37,773 nucleotides of DNA from an uncultured Alphaproteobacteria bacterium (GTDB lineage: Bacteria; Pseudomonadota; Alphaproteobacteria; Rhizobiales; Beijerinckiaceae): assembly GCA_937871825.1 (NCBI GenBank), contig CALMOK010000062.1, positions 1,984-39,756 of the forward strand. The letters run 5' to 3'. A program made the translations under genes and the position numbers. Numbering within the stretch: position 1 is the first letter of the stretch; every line of letters starts with the position of its first letter. This document shows, piece by piece, positions 19,397 through 28,536 of this stretch. The notes beneath the pieces were generated by a model. That model searched no databases. It saw only the letters and a list, made by a program, of their open reading frames with translations, and was not told where the DNA came from.

Positions 19397-21661
19397 ATGC
19401 GCGGTTGGAACGGTGGACCGCGCTTGCTGCTCCGCCGACTCCGCGAGGTCATGGCGGAGCCGATCGGCGCGCAGGCGCGGCTCGACAAAATCGTCGTCCA
19501 GATCGCCTTCAACATGGTGGCCGAGGTTTGCTCGGTTTACGTCCTGCACGCCGACCGTCGTCTCGAGCTCTACGCCACCGAGGGCCTGAAGCGCGAGGCC
19601 GTCCATCTGACCACCATGCGGGTCGGCGAGGGCATTGTGGGCACGATTGCGGCAAGGGCCGAAGCCCTCGCCCTGCCGGACGCCCAGTCCCATCCGGCTT
19701 ATTCGTACAAGCCCGAGACCGGTGAGGAGATCTACCAGTCCTTCCTTGGGGTGCCCATCCTGCGCGGCGGCAACATCCTCGGGGTGCTGGCCGTCCAGAA
19801 CCGGGCAAGTCGGATCTACACCGAAGAGGAAATCGAGGTCCTGCAGACCACGGCGATGCTGCTCGCCGAGATGATTGCCGGCGGCGAGCTGCAGTCGCTG
19901 GCGCCGGCCGGGTCGGCCGTGCTGCGCCAATCCTTGTCGCTGAAGGGAGGCGTGGTGGCCGACGGGGTGGCGCTCGGCCACGTGGTGCTGCACGAGCCCC
20001 GCGTCGTGGTCGAGCGGCTCGTGGCCGAGAACATCGACGGCGAAGTGGTCCGCCTCGACGAGGCCATCGGCGCCTTGCGCGAATCGGTCGATCGACTGGT
20101 CGACCGTGGCGAAGAAGCCGGCCCCGGCGAGCATCGTGAAATCCTGCAAACTTTTCGCATGATCGCGCATGATCGCGGGTGGCTTCGGCGGCTGCGGGAA
20201 GCCATCGCGACTGGCCTCACCGCCGAGGCGGCGGTGGACCGCGTTCAGAGCGACACCCGCGCCAAGCTGATGCGGCAGACCGACCCTTACGTCCGGGGAC
20301 GCTTGCACGACCTCGACGAACTCGCCAACCGGCTACTCCATCAGCTGACCGGACAGGCGCTGGTGGCCTCGAACGACCAACTGCCCGACAATGCCGTGCT
20401 GGTTGCGCGCTCGATGGGCGCGGCGGCCCTGCTTGACTACGATCGTGGCAAGCTGCGCGGCCTGGTGCTGGAGGATGGCGGCACGACAAGTCACGTCGCC
20501 GTGGTGGCGCGGGCGCTCGGGATCGCCGCCGTCGGCAGCGTGGCCAACATCACCAGCCTGGTCGAGCCCGGCGACGCCATCATCGTGGATGGCGCGACGG
20601 GCTGCGTCGAGGTTCGCCCAGGCCCGGACGTCGAGGCCGCCTATGCCGAGCGGGTGCGACTGCGCGCCCGCCGCCAGGAACAATACAAGGCGCTTCGGGA
20701 CGTGCCGGCGCGGACGCTCGACGGCGTCGATATCGGCCTGCATATGAACGCGGGCCTGCTGCTCGATCTTCCGCACGTGATGGAGACGGGCGCTGATTCG
20801 ATCGGTCTTTTCCGGACCGAGCTGCTGTTCATGGTCGCCGACCGGTTCCCCCGCCCGGCGCAGCAACACGCCCTTTACAAGAGCGTGCTGGACATGGTGC
20901 GCGATCGCCCGGTGACCTTCCGGACCCTCGACATCGGTGGCGACAAGGTGCTGCCCTATATGCTCCGCCTCGACGAGCAGAACCCCGCACTCGGTTGGCG
21001 GGCCTTGCGGATCGGGCTCGACCGACCGGCGCTGCTGCGCTCGCAGCTTCGGGCCATGCTGCGCGCGGGGGCCGGCCGCGAAATGCGGATCATGTTCCCC
21101 ATGGTGGCACTGACCGCCGAGTTCGACCGCGCCAAGGCGTTAGTGGCCCAGGAAGTCGCCTACCTCACGCGGCACGACCACCCGGTCCCGACCGAGATCA
21201 AGCTAGGCGCCATGATCGAGGTGCCGGCCCTGCTGTGGCAGCTGGACGAGATCGCCGAGCGGGCCGACTTCCTGTCGGTGGGCTCGAACGACCTCATGCA
21301 ATATCTTTTCGCGGCCGACCGCGACAACAAGCGGGTTTCGGGGCGCTTCGACCCCCTGTCGGCGCCCATGCTCCGCGCGCTGCGGTCGATCGCGGATGCC
21401 GGGCGAGCCCATGGCAAGCCCGTCACGCTTTGCGGCGAACTCGGCGGCGAACCCCTGGCCGCCTTGGCGCTCATCGCGATCGGCTACCGCGGCCTGTCGA
21501 TGGCCCCCTCGGCGATCGGGCCGGTCAAAGCCATGATCTTGGCGGCCGACGCCAACGAGGCGGCCGCCTTCGTGACGACGCTGCTTGGCGAGTGGAATGG
21601 CGAGCCGAACTTGCGAGAGCCGCTGGCGTCCTTCGCCGCCAGTCGCGGCATTCCGGTTTGA
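19397..21661 (+). CDS. ptsP: Phosphoenolpyruvate--protein phosphotransferase PtsP (EI-Ntr, N-terminal GAF domain)
   Basis: N-terminal GAF (AQARLDKIVVQIAFNMVAEVCSVYVLHADRRLELYATEGL), active-site GGTTSHVAVVARALGIAAVG, EI C-domain (GLFRTELLFM, SVGSNDLMQYLFAADRDN). Confidence 0.96.
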   Translation: MRGWNGGPRLLLRRLREVMAEPIGAQARLDKIVVQIAFNMVAEVCSVYVLHADRRLELYATEGLKREAVHLTTMRVGEGIVGTIAARAEALALPDAQSHPAYSYKPETGEEIYQSFLGVPILRGGNILGVLAVQNRASRIYTEEEIEVLQTTAMLLAEMIAGGELQSLAPAGSAVLRQSLSLKGGVVADGVALGHVVLHEPRVVVERLVAENIDGEVVRLDEAIGALRESVDRLVDRGEEAGPGEHREILQTFRMIAHDRGWLRRLREAIATGLTAEAAVDRVQSDTRAKLMRQTDPYVRGRLHDLDELANRLLHQLTGQALVASNDQLPDNAVLVARSMGAAALLDYDRGKLRGLVLEDGGTTSHVAVVARALGIAAVGSVANITSLVEPGDAIIVDGATGCVEVRPGPDVEAAYAERVRLRARRQEQYKALRDVPARTLDGVDIGLHMNAGLLLDLPHVMETGADSIGLFRTELLFMVADRFPRPAQQHALYKSVLDMVRDRPVTFRTLDIGGDKVLPYMLRLDEQNPALGWRALRIGLDRPALLRSQLRAMLRAGAGREMRIMFPMVALTAEFDRAKALVAQEVAYLTRHDHPVPTEIKLGAMIEVPALLWQLDEIAERADFLSVGSNDLMQYLFAADRDNKRVSGRFDPLSAPMLRALRSIADAGRAHGKPVTLCGELGGEPLAALALIAIGYRGLSMAPSAIGPVKAMILAADANEAAAFVTTLLGEWNGEPNLREPLASFAASRGIPV

Positions 21662-21747
21662 AACGCGCGATCGCGCCAGCCGCCTTGCTGTCGCGCCACA
21701 AGCGGTCGGGCGTTCCATCCGGCCCACGTTTCATCTAAACCAATCCC

Positions 21748-22827
21748 ATGTTGCCCATCGCCAAACTCGACCTCGTTCTCCGCCGTCACGAGGAAATCTC
21801 GGCGCGCCTCGTCGAAGGGCCCGATTCGGCGACTTTCGTGGCCTTGTCGCGTGAACTGGCCGACACGGACGACCTCGTCGCGGCGATCCGCGCCTATCAT
21901 GCGCAAGGCGCCGAACTCGCCGGGATCGACGCCATGCTGGCCGACCCGGCGCTTGACGCCGAAATGCGGGACCTGGCCGAAAGCGAACGCGGCGAAGCGG
22001 CGGCACGCGTCGCCGAGGTGGAACGATCGATCCGCCTCGCCCTGCTGCCCAAGGACGCCGCCGACGAAAAAAGCGCCATCCTGGAAATCCGCGCCGGAAC
22101 GGGTGGCGACGAGGCCGCCCTGTTCGCCGGCGACCTTTTCCGCATGTATTCGCGCTATGCCGAACTCCACCGCTGGAAGGTCGATGTGTTGACGATCAGC
22201 GAGGGAACGGCGGGGGGCTACAAGGAAATCGTGGCCGAGGTCGTCGGACGAGGTGTGTTCGCACGGCTGAAGTTCGAAAGCGGCGTTCATCGCGTGCAGC
22301 GCGTGCCCGACACCGAAACGCAGGGCCGCATCCACACCTCGGCCGCCACCGTCGCGGTGCTGCCCGAAGCCGAGGACGTCGACGTCGACATCAACGAGGC
22401 CGACCTGAAGATCGATACCATGCGGGCGCAGGGCGCGGGCGGCCAGCACGTCAACAAGACCGAGTCGGCGATCCGTTTGACCCACCTGCCGACCGGCCTT
22501 GTGGTCTTCATGCAGGAGGAGCGTTCGCAGCACCGTAACCGGCAGAAGGCCATGGCGGTGCTGCGCGCCCGCATCTTCGACCTGCAGCGCCAGAAGCTCG
22601 ACAGCGAGCGGGCGGCCGACCGCAAGGCCCAAGTCGGGTCGGGCGACCGGTCCGAACGCATCCGCACCTATAATTTCCCACAAGGTCGCTTGACCGATCA
22701 CCGCATCAACCTGACGCTGTACAAGCTCGACAAGGTCATGATCGGTGAAGCCCTGGACGAGGTCGTCGACGCACTCACGACCGAGCATCAGGCTGCCGCG
22801 CTCGCGGCTGTCGAGGCGGGTGGGTGA
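21748..22827 (+). CDS. prfA: Peptide chain release factor 1
   Basis: [31 protein letters not shown] motif in [46 protein letters not shown]. Confidence 0.98.
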   Translation: MLPIAKLDLVLRRHEEISARLVEGPDSATFVALSRELADTDDLVAAIRAYHAQGAELAGIDAMLADPALDAEMRDLAESERGEAAARVAEVERSIRLALLPKDAADEKSAILEIRAGTGGDEAALFAGDLFRMYSRYAELHRWKVDVLTISEGTAGGYKEIVAEVVGRGVFARLKFESGVHRVQRVPDTETQGRIHTSAATVAVLPEAEDVDVDINEADLKIDTMRAQGAGGQHVNKTESAIRLTHLPTGLVVFMQEERSQHRNRQKAMAVLRARIFDLQRQKLDSERAADRKAQVGSGDRSERIRTYNFPQGRLTDHRINLTLYKLDKVMIGEALDEVVDALTTEHQAAALAAVEAGG

Positions 22828-22888
22828 GGGCACGGGCTTATCTTCATCAAATTGGTTTTACTCTCTCCACGCGCAAACGGGATCGACC

Positions 22889-24409
22889 ATGGCTTTCAGA
22901 ACGGCATTTTGTCTCGCGGCGGTTGTCTCGGCAGCATGGGCCCCATCCGCGACGGCGGCCCCCGCGACGCCAGAGGAGGCTCAGCGGCTGTTGACGATGT
23001 TCGAGCGCTATCTCGGCAAGCCGACGACCCCTGCCGCAGCCGCGGTTCGCGTGACCCCGGAGGGAGAGGCCTATAGGTTTTCCGTCGATCTCACGGCACT
23101 GATGGCCCCGCTTGCCAAGTTCGGGTTGACCGTCAAGGCGGGGGACCTCGTTTCGATGCTCACGCCGACGAACGATGGCCTGTGGCATGTGACCAGCGCG
23201 GGCTTCCCGCCCATCTCACTGACCGGCAAAGGGCAGACATTCTCCGCGACCTACGCCGATGCCAAGTTCGACGGCCTGTTCGACCCCAAGATCAGGGTCT
23301 TCCAATCGAGCACCAGCACGTCGACCGGCAACACGTTCGCGAGCGTGACCCCTCAGGGCTCGAACGAGACGCGAACAACGGGGCAGAGCGAGCGAAAGTC
23401 CACCGCCGTCGATGAGGGTGATGGAAGCGTCAACGCGAAAACCACGCAGACCATCGCGCCGTTCGGCTACAAGCTCGAGTTCAAGCCGGTCGCCGGCGCC
23501 GAAGGGGCAGCGCCGACCACCCTCTCGATCGACGCGCACGCCGAGGGTGCCACAACGACGGTTGAGGTGCGGAACGATCGGACCGCGCGCCTCCTCGATC
23601 TTTGGGCTTTCGTGGTCGCTCATCCATCCAAGGAAACGCTGATCGCCGACCAGGGCGAGCTCAAGACGCTGCTGACCGGGTTGCTGCCTTATGGGTCTTC
23701 CTTCAACCTAGACGGATCTGTCCAAAAACTCGCGGTGTCGACCCCGCAGGGCAACTTTGGCGTCGGGACCTTCAGCGAGCAGGTCGCCGTAGGCAAGGAC
23801 GTCGCCAAGGACGCGATCGCCCTCGGCGTCCAGATAAGCGGGCTGACCCTTCCGGCTGGACTGGTTCCGAACTGGTCGACGGGCTTTGTTCCGACCGGGC
23901 TCGACATCAAGGAAACCATCGGGCCGCTGCACATCAACGACGGCCTGTTGAAGGCCGTCGCGGCTCTCGATCTCAGCCGCGACCAGCCGATCAGCGATGC
24001 CGACGTGCTCGACATCAGCCGAACGATCTACGACGCCAAGGAGCTTGTGCTCACCCTGGCGCCGAGCACCATCACGTCCCCGTTGCTGCAGGTGAAGCTC
24101 GAGGGCCGCATGCAGTTGACCCAGCCGATGCCAACCCTCGCCGCCACGGTCACCGCGACGGGCGTCGACAAGGCGATCGACGTCGCCCAGGCGGCGGCCC
24201 AAACCGATCCCGCGGCCACCCAGGTGTTCGCGATGTTGAGCGCCGCCAAGTTGTTCGGCAAAGCCACCGGGGAAGGAAACTACACTTGGCTGATCGAATC
24301 TAAGCCCGGCGGCGACATTCTCGTTAACGGAAAATCTCTGCAGGCCGCGCCACCAACCGCCGTCGCCCCACCGGCCAAAACCAAGAAGAAGCCCGCCCCG
24401 AAGCTCTGA
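22889..24409 (+). CDS. Predicted secreted/periplasmic protein of unknown function (possibly DUF2125/DUF945-like)
   Basis: 506-aa ORF from ATG 22889 with signal peptide MAFRTAFCLAAVVSAAWAPSATAAPA; repetitive beta-rich sequence; Pro/Lys-rich C-terminal tail PPAKTKKKPAPKL. Family assignment uncertain. Confidence 0.75.
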   Translation: MAFRTAFCLAAVVSAAWAPSATAAPATPEEAQRLLTMFERYLGKPTTPAAAAVRVTPEGEAYRFSVDLTALMAPLAKFGLTVKAGDLVSMLTPTNDGLWHVTSAGFPPISLTGKGQTFSATYADAKFDGLFDPKIRVFQSSTSTSTGNTFASVTPQGSNETRTTGQSERKSTAVDEGDGSVNAKTTQTIAPFGYKLEFKPVAGAEGAAPTTLSIDAHAEGATTTVEVRNDRTARLLDLWAFVVAHPSKETLIADQGELKTLLTGLLPYGSSFNLDGSVQKLAVSTPQGNFGVGTFSEQVAVGKDVAKDAIALGVQISGLTLPAGLVPNWSTGFVPTGLDIKETIGPLHINDGLLKAVAALDLSRDQPISDADVLDISRTIYDAKELVLTLAPSTITSPLLQVKLEGRMQLTQPMPTLAATVTATGVDKAIDVAQAAAQTDPAATQVFAMLSAAKLFGKATGEGNYTWLIESKPGGDILVNGKSLQAAPPTAVAPPAKTKKKPAPKL

Positions 24410-24419
24410 TGGGCGGGAT

Positions 24420-24440
24420 GGGTCCGGCTTCGGCCGGATC
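24420..24440. terminator. Candidate bidirectional terminator hairpin between convergent genes (secreted protein / recN)
   Basis: GGTCCGGC-TTCG-... stem: TCCGGC TTCG GCCGGA with flanking G-U/G-C pairs, UUCG tetraloop on the plus strand, in the 53-bp convergent gap. No long T-tract. Confidence 0.5.
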
Positions 24441-24462
24441 TGTCCCGGTCAATTCACCATGT

Positions 24463-26133
24463 TCACGTCTTGGCGTCGATCAGGCGACGGGCGGCCGCCC
24501 GCGCTTCCTCGGTGATTGTCGCCCCGGCCAGCATGCGGGCGATCTCCTCGCGCCGCAGCGCCGGCGCGAGGCTCGTAACCCGCGTCGCCACCTTGCTGCC
24601 TTCGGCGACCTCGCCCTTGCTGATCCGCAGGTGGGTCGTCGATCGCGCGGCGACCTGGGGGGCGTGGGTGACGGCCAGGACCTGAACCCGATCGGCGAGC
24701 CGCGCCAACCGTCGGCCGATCGCATCCGCCACGGCGCCGCCCACCCCCGTGTCGATCTCATCGAAAACCAGGGTGGGGGCCGACCCCCGATCGGCCAGCG
24801 AGACTTTGAGGGCGAGCATGAAACGGGCAAGCTCCCCGCCCGAGGCGACCTTGGCCAGGGCGCCGGGCCGACTGCCCGGATTGGTGGCGACCCAGAACTC
24901 CACGTGGTCCAAGCCATCCGGCCCACCAGGGCCGATTTCCGGCTCGATATGGGTTTGAAAGCGGGCGCGTTCGAGCTTCAGGGGGGGAAGCTCGGCATTG
25001 ACAGCCGCGTCCAACGCTTCGGCAGCCCCTTTCCGCTCCGCCGTCAACCGCGCGGCGCATTCCCCGTAGGCCTTTTGAGCCCCGGTGGCAGCGATCGCCA
25101 GGGCCTGAAGATGGCGTTCGCCGGCATCGAGGCTCGCCAAGTCGGCGGTGAATTTCGCCGCCAGCGCCGGCAGTTCGGCAACCGCGCAGCCGTGCTTGCG
25201 GGCAGCCGCCCGCAGGGCGAACAGGCGTTCTTCGACCCGCTCGAGTTCTTGCGGGTCGTGCGCGGCGTCCTCGATCGCCTGGGCGATGGCGGTTTCGGCG
25301 GCGTCGATCGCCTCCAGAACGGCGTCGATCGCCTTGGTGCAGGGTTCGATAAGGGCCGGGGCCTGCGAGGCCCGCCGTTCCAGGCGCCGAACCAGCGACG
25401 CATAGGTGGCGGCAGGCGAGCCGTCGCCCGACACGCTGTCATAGGCGTCGCGGAGATCGCTCGTCACTTTTTCGGCCGCCATCATCTCGGCCCGGCGGAT
25501 CGCCAACTGTTCCTCCTCGTCGGGTTTGGGCGACAGGGCGTCGAGCTCTTCGGCGGCGTGGCGAAGGTAGTCGGCCTCGAGGCGCGCCTTGACGACCCGC
25601 TCTTCCTCGATTTTCAGGGTCGCCGCGATGGTTCGCCGGGTTTCATGGCAGCGCCGGACCGTGGCGACGAGGCTGTCGAAGCCGCCGTAGGCATCTACCA
25701 GGGCGCGATGCAGGGCGGGGTCGACCAGGGCGCGCTCGTCGTGTTGACCATGGATTTCGACCAGCGTGCGCGACAACGCCCGCATCACCTGGGCGCTGAC
25801 CGGCGCGTCGTTCACAAAGGCGCGGGTCCGGCCATCGGCGACCTGCACCCGGCGCAAGATCAGGTCTCCCTCGATCTCGATATCGTGGCTGCGCGCGAGG
25901 ATCAGTGCCGGGTGGCTGGGCGGCAGGTCGAAGATCGCCGTGACCTGGCCCTGCTTTTCGCCGTGCCGCACGAGGCCACCGTCGCCCCGTCCGCCCAAGG
26001 CCAGCGCGAAAGCGTCGAGCAGGATCGATTTGCCCGCACCGGTCTCGCCGGTGAGGACCGTCAGCCCGGCGCCGAACTCGAGGTCGAGACGATCGATCAG
26101 CACGATGTCGCGGATCGTCAGTCGGGACAGCAT
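24463..26133 (-). CDS. recN: DNA repair protein RecN
   Basis: MLSRLTIRDIVLIDRLDLEFGAGLTVLTGETGAGKSILLDAFALALGGR; C-terminal VFDEIDTGVGGAVADAIGRRLARLADRVQVLAVTHAPQVAA. Confidence 0.97.
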   Translation of the reverse strand: MLSRLTIRDIVLIDRLDLEFGAGLTVLTGETGAGKSILLDAFALALGGRGDGGLVRHGEKQGQVTAIFDLPPSHPALILARSHDIEIEGDLILRRVQVADGRTRAFVNDAPVSAQVMRALSRTLVEIHGQHDERALVDPALHRALVDAYGGFDSLVATVRRCHETRRTIAATLKIEEERVVKARLEADYLRHAAEELDALSPKPDEEEQLAIRRAEMMAAEKVTSDLRDAYDSVSGDGSPAATYASLVRRLERRASQAPALIEPCTKAIDAVLEAIDAAETAIAQAIEDAAHDPQELERVEERLFALRAAARKHGCAVAELPALAAKFTADLASLDAGERHLQALAIAATGAQKAYGECAARLTAERKGAAEALDAAVNAELPPLKLERARFQTHIEPEIGPGGPDGLDHVEFWVATNPGSRPGALAKVASGGELARFMLALKVSLADRGSAPTLVFDEIDTGVGGAVADAIGRRLARLADRVQVLAVTHAPQVAARSTTHLRISKGEVAEGSKVATRVTSLAPALRREEIARMLAGATITEEARAAARRLIDAKT

Positions 26134-26155
26134 CAGGTCCGACCAGGTTGGAGGC

Positions 26156-27166
26156 TCAGGTCAAACCGAGGTTGTGGAACGTACGATAGATGATCGAGCC
26201 CTGGTCTTCCCGCGGCTCGAGACCACCGGATTGCAGAAGCGTGATGGAATCCTTGTACCACTGGCTGTCCGGGAAGTTATGGCCGAGGACCGCCGCTGCG
26301 GTTTGCGCTTCGTTGGTGATCCCGAGCGCCATGTAGGCCTCCGTTAGCCGCGCCAGCGCTTCCTCGGTGTGACGGGTCGTCTGATACTTGCCGATCACCG
26401 TCCGGAAGCGGTTGATCGACGCCACATAATTGTGGCGCTGCAGGTAGAAACGCCCCACCGACATTTCCTTACCGGCGATCTGGTCGCGGGTGACCTGGAT
26501 CTTGAACTTGGCGTCGCCCGCATATTCCGACGTCGGGTATTTGGCGACAATTTGCGAGAACAGATCGAGCGCCTTTTCGGATTGGTTCTGGTCGCGCGAA
26601 ATGTCCGGGATCTGGGCGTAATAGGACATCGCCTCGAGGTAGAGCGCGTAAGGCGCGTCGGGCGAGTTCGGATAGCTCGTGTAATACCGGTTGCCGGACG
26701 CGATCGCGTCGTCGTAGGCGCCCGACGAATACTGGGAATAGGTGGTCATCAGCAGGCCTTTCCGACCGTAGTCGGAAAAGGGGTATTGTTTGTCGAGTTC
26801 GGCGAACTTCTTTGTCGCGCCGTCATGGTCGCGCTTGGCCAGCCGAGCCACGCCCTGGTTGTAGATGTCGTCGGCCGGCACGTCGGGCAGGATCTTGGTT
26901 TCGTACTTCTCCGCGCCAAACGGGTTGAACGACTCGAGGCTCGAACATCCACCCAATTGCAGCGCGACCATCGCGGCCGCTGCCGCCATCCAGGATTTTG
27001 CAGCCGGAACGTGCGATCCCGGCTTCGCGAAAGCTGCCAACCAGGGACGGATTTGCGGCATGCGGGGCAACTCGGCTTTCGGCAAGGGACGCGGGTGCCG
27101 AGACGGATAACCCGCTCGGATCAGACATGATGTCGGCATCGCTTTAAGAGCCATGATTAAGGCCAA
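26156..27166 (-). CDS. bamD: Outer membrane protein assembly factor BamD (lipoprotein)
   Basis: Lipobox ALQLGGCSS, then PADDIYNQGVARLAKRDHDGATKKFAELDKQYPFSDYGRKGLLMTTYSQYSSGAYDDAI TPR repeats. Start uncertain: ATG at 27061 also gives a plausible signal peptide. Confidence 0.94.
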   Translation of the reverse strand: MALIMALKAMPTSCLIRAGYPSRHPRPLPKAELPRMPQIRPWLAAFAKPGSHVPAAKSWMAAAAAMVALQLGGCSSLESFNPFGAEKYETKILPDVPADDIYNQGVARLAKRDHDGATKKFAELDKQYPFSDYGRKGLLMTTYSQYSSGAYDDAIASGNRYYTSYPNSPDAPYALYLEAMSYYAQIPDISRDQNQSEKALDLFSQIVAKYPTSEYAGDAKFKIQVTRDQIAGKEMSVGRFYLQRHNYVASINRFRTVIGKYQTTRHTEEALARLTEAYMALGITNEAQTAAAVLGHNFPDSQWYKDSITLLQSGGLEPREDQGSIIYRTFHNLGLT

Positions 27167-27271
27167 TCCGCGCCGTGAAGATCAACAGGAAAGCATTCAT
27201 GACAGCGCGCCGGCGATTTGGCCCGGCATGACGCGAAATTGCAACAGCACGGTTCGCCTGGCCGAACCCGA

Positions 27272-28213
27272 TCAGTTCATCTCGGCAAAGGCCGGCATGG
27301 CCGGCAGGCCGAAGTCCGCGTAGAAGCTGCGCGCCCGGCTCGGCGCCTCGACCATTTCGAAGGACGTCCGGTCGGCGAACATGGCCTGGAGAACGGCGAC
27401 GTTCATCCTGTGACCGGGGCAGAACGCCCGATAGGTGCCGATGATCGGCGCGCCCGCGAGGGCGAGGTCACCGACCGCGTCGAGCATCTTATGCGAAACG
27501 AACTCGTCGGCGCTGCGCAGCCCCTCGGGGTTGAGGACACGGTCACCGTCCACCGCGATGGAATTCTCCAGCGACGAGCCGAGGGCGAAACCCATCTTCC
27601 AGAGTCGTTCGACGTCGGCGATCGATCCAAACGTGCGCGCACGGGCGATCTCGGCGCGAAAGCTCGAGGGCGTGAGCAGGAGCGCCTTGTGCTGCCGTCC
27701 GATCACGCCGCTCGCGTAATCGATCTCTACATCCAGGCGAAAGCCCTTGTCGCATGGCGAAAGCTCGGAAAACGAACGGCCGTGATCCACCCTGATCGGT
27801 TTCAGGACCTTGAGGTGGCGGCGGGAGGCCGACAGGGTCTCGAGGCCGACACGGTCGATGGCGGCCACGAAAGCCCAAGCCGATCCGTCCATGATGGGCA
27901 CTTCGGGTCCGTCGATCTCCACCGTGACGTTGTCGACGCCCAAACCCGCCAAAGCCGCCAGGAGATGTTCGATCGTCGCCACCGTGCCGCGGGATGGGTC
28001 ACCGATCACCGTGCAGAGCTCAGTCGTCGAAACCTTCGACCACTTGGCCTCGATGCGGCGGTCGCCGCCATCGGGAAGGCCGGTCCTGCGAAAAACGATC
28101 CCCGTATTGGCTGACGCGGGATGGAGAACCAGGCTGACTGGAGCATTGGAGTGAACGCCTGCGCCAAGCAGCGTCACGGTCTTGCGCAGGGTCGTCTGCT
28201 TCCCCAGTTTCAT
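27272..28213 (-). CDS. lpxC: UDP-3-O-acyl-N-acetylglucosamine deacetylase
   Basis: KQTTLRKTVTLLGAGVHSNAPVSLVLHPA...TVATIEHLLAALAGLGVDNVTVEIDGPEVPIMDGSAWAFV; HKMLDAVGDLALAG. Confidence 0.97.
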   Translation of the reverse strand: MKLGKQTTLRKTVTLLGAGVHSNAPVSLVLHPASANTGIVFRRTGLPDGGDRRIEAKWSKVSTTELCTVIGDPSRGTVATIEHLLAALAGLGVDNVTVEIDGPEVPIMDGSAWAFVAAIDRVGLETLSASRRHLKVLKPIRVDHGRSFSELSPCDKGFRLDVEIDYASGVIGRQHKALLLTPSSFRAEIARARTFGSIADVERLWKMGFALGSSLENSIAVDGDRVLNPEGLRSADEFVSHKMLDAVGDLALAGAPIIGTYRAFCPGHRMNVAVLQAMFADRTSFEMVEAPSRARSFYADFGLPAMPAFAEMN

Positions 28214-28482
28214 TCGTCGTCCTGCTCCGCGCGTCCCGCCCTGCGGGCGCTTGGCTTGCGTGTGTCCCCATCGATCCTGTGGTGACGGCTCACACTAGGG
28301 GCGGGCCAGGAGGGATCGGATGGTCCGGAAAGCCGTGGGCCACGTTTCGGCCCTGTCTTGTTTCAACAAACTACGCGTCGATCGTTTGTTATCCAAATCA
28401 CGCTTTCTAACGCAATGTTACACAATCGATCGAATTGAACACCCTGACATTCGTGAGCAATGCCAAGCACATGAATCAGCCG

Positions 28483-28508
28483 GAAGGCCCGGCGGCTGCC
28501 GGACCTTC
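28483..28508 (-). other. Strong hairpin downstream of ftsZ (possible 3'-end stabiliser/terminator)
   Basis: Minus strand GAAGGTCCGGC-AGCC-GCCGGGCCTTC: 11-bp stem with one G-U pair and 4-nt loop, 28 nt past the ftsZ stop. No long T-run. Confidence 0.6.
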
Positions 28509-28536
28509 GCGGTTCGTTACATCATTCGGCGACGAT

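Noticed and set aside
24409-26193. 594-aa plus-strand ORF antisense to recN
   Set aside because: Antisense shadow of recN, composition typical of GC-rich mirror frames.
27251-27268. GGTTCG-CCTGGC-CGAACC inverted repeat after lpxC
   Set aside because: Only 6 bp with no T-run; too weak to call a terminator without data.
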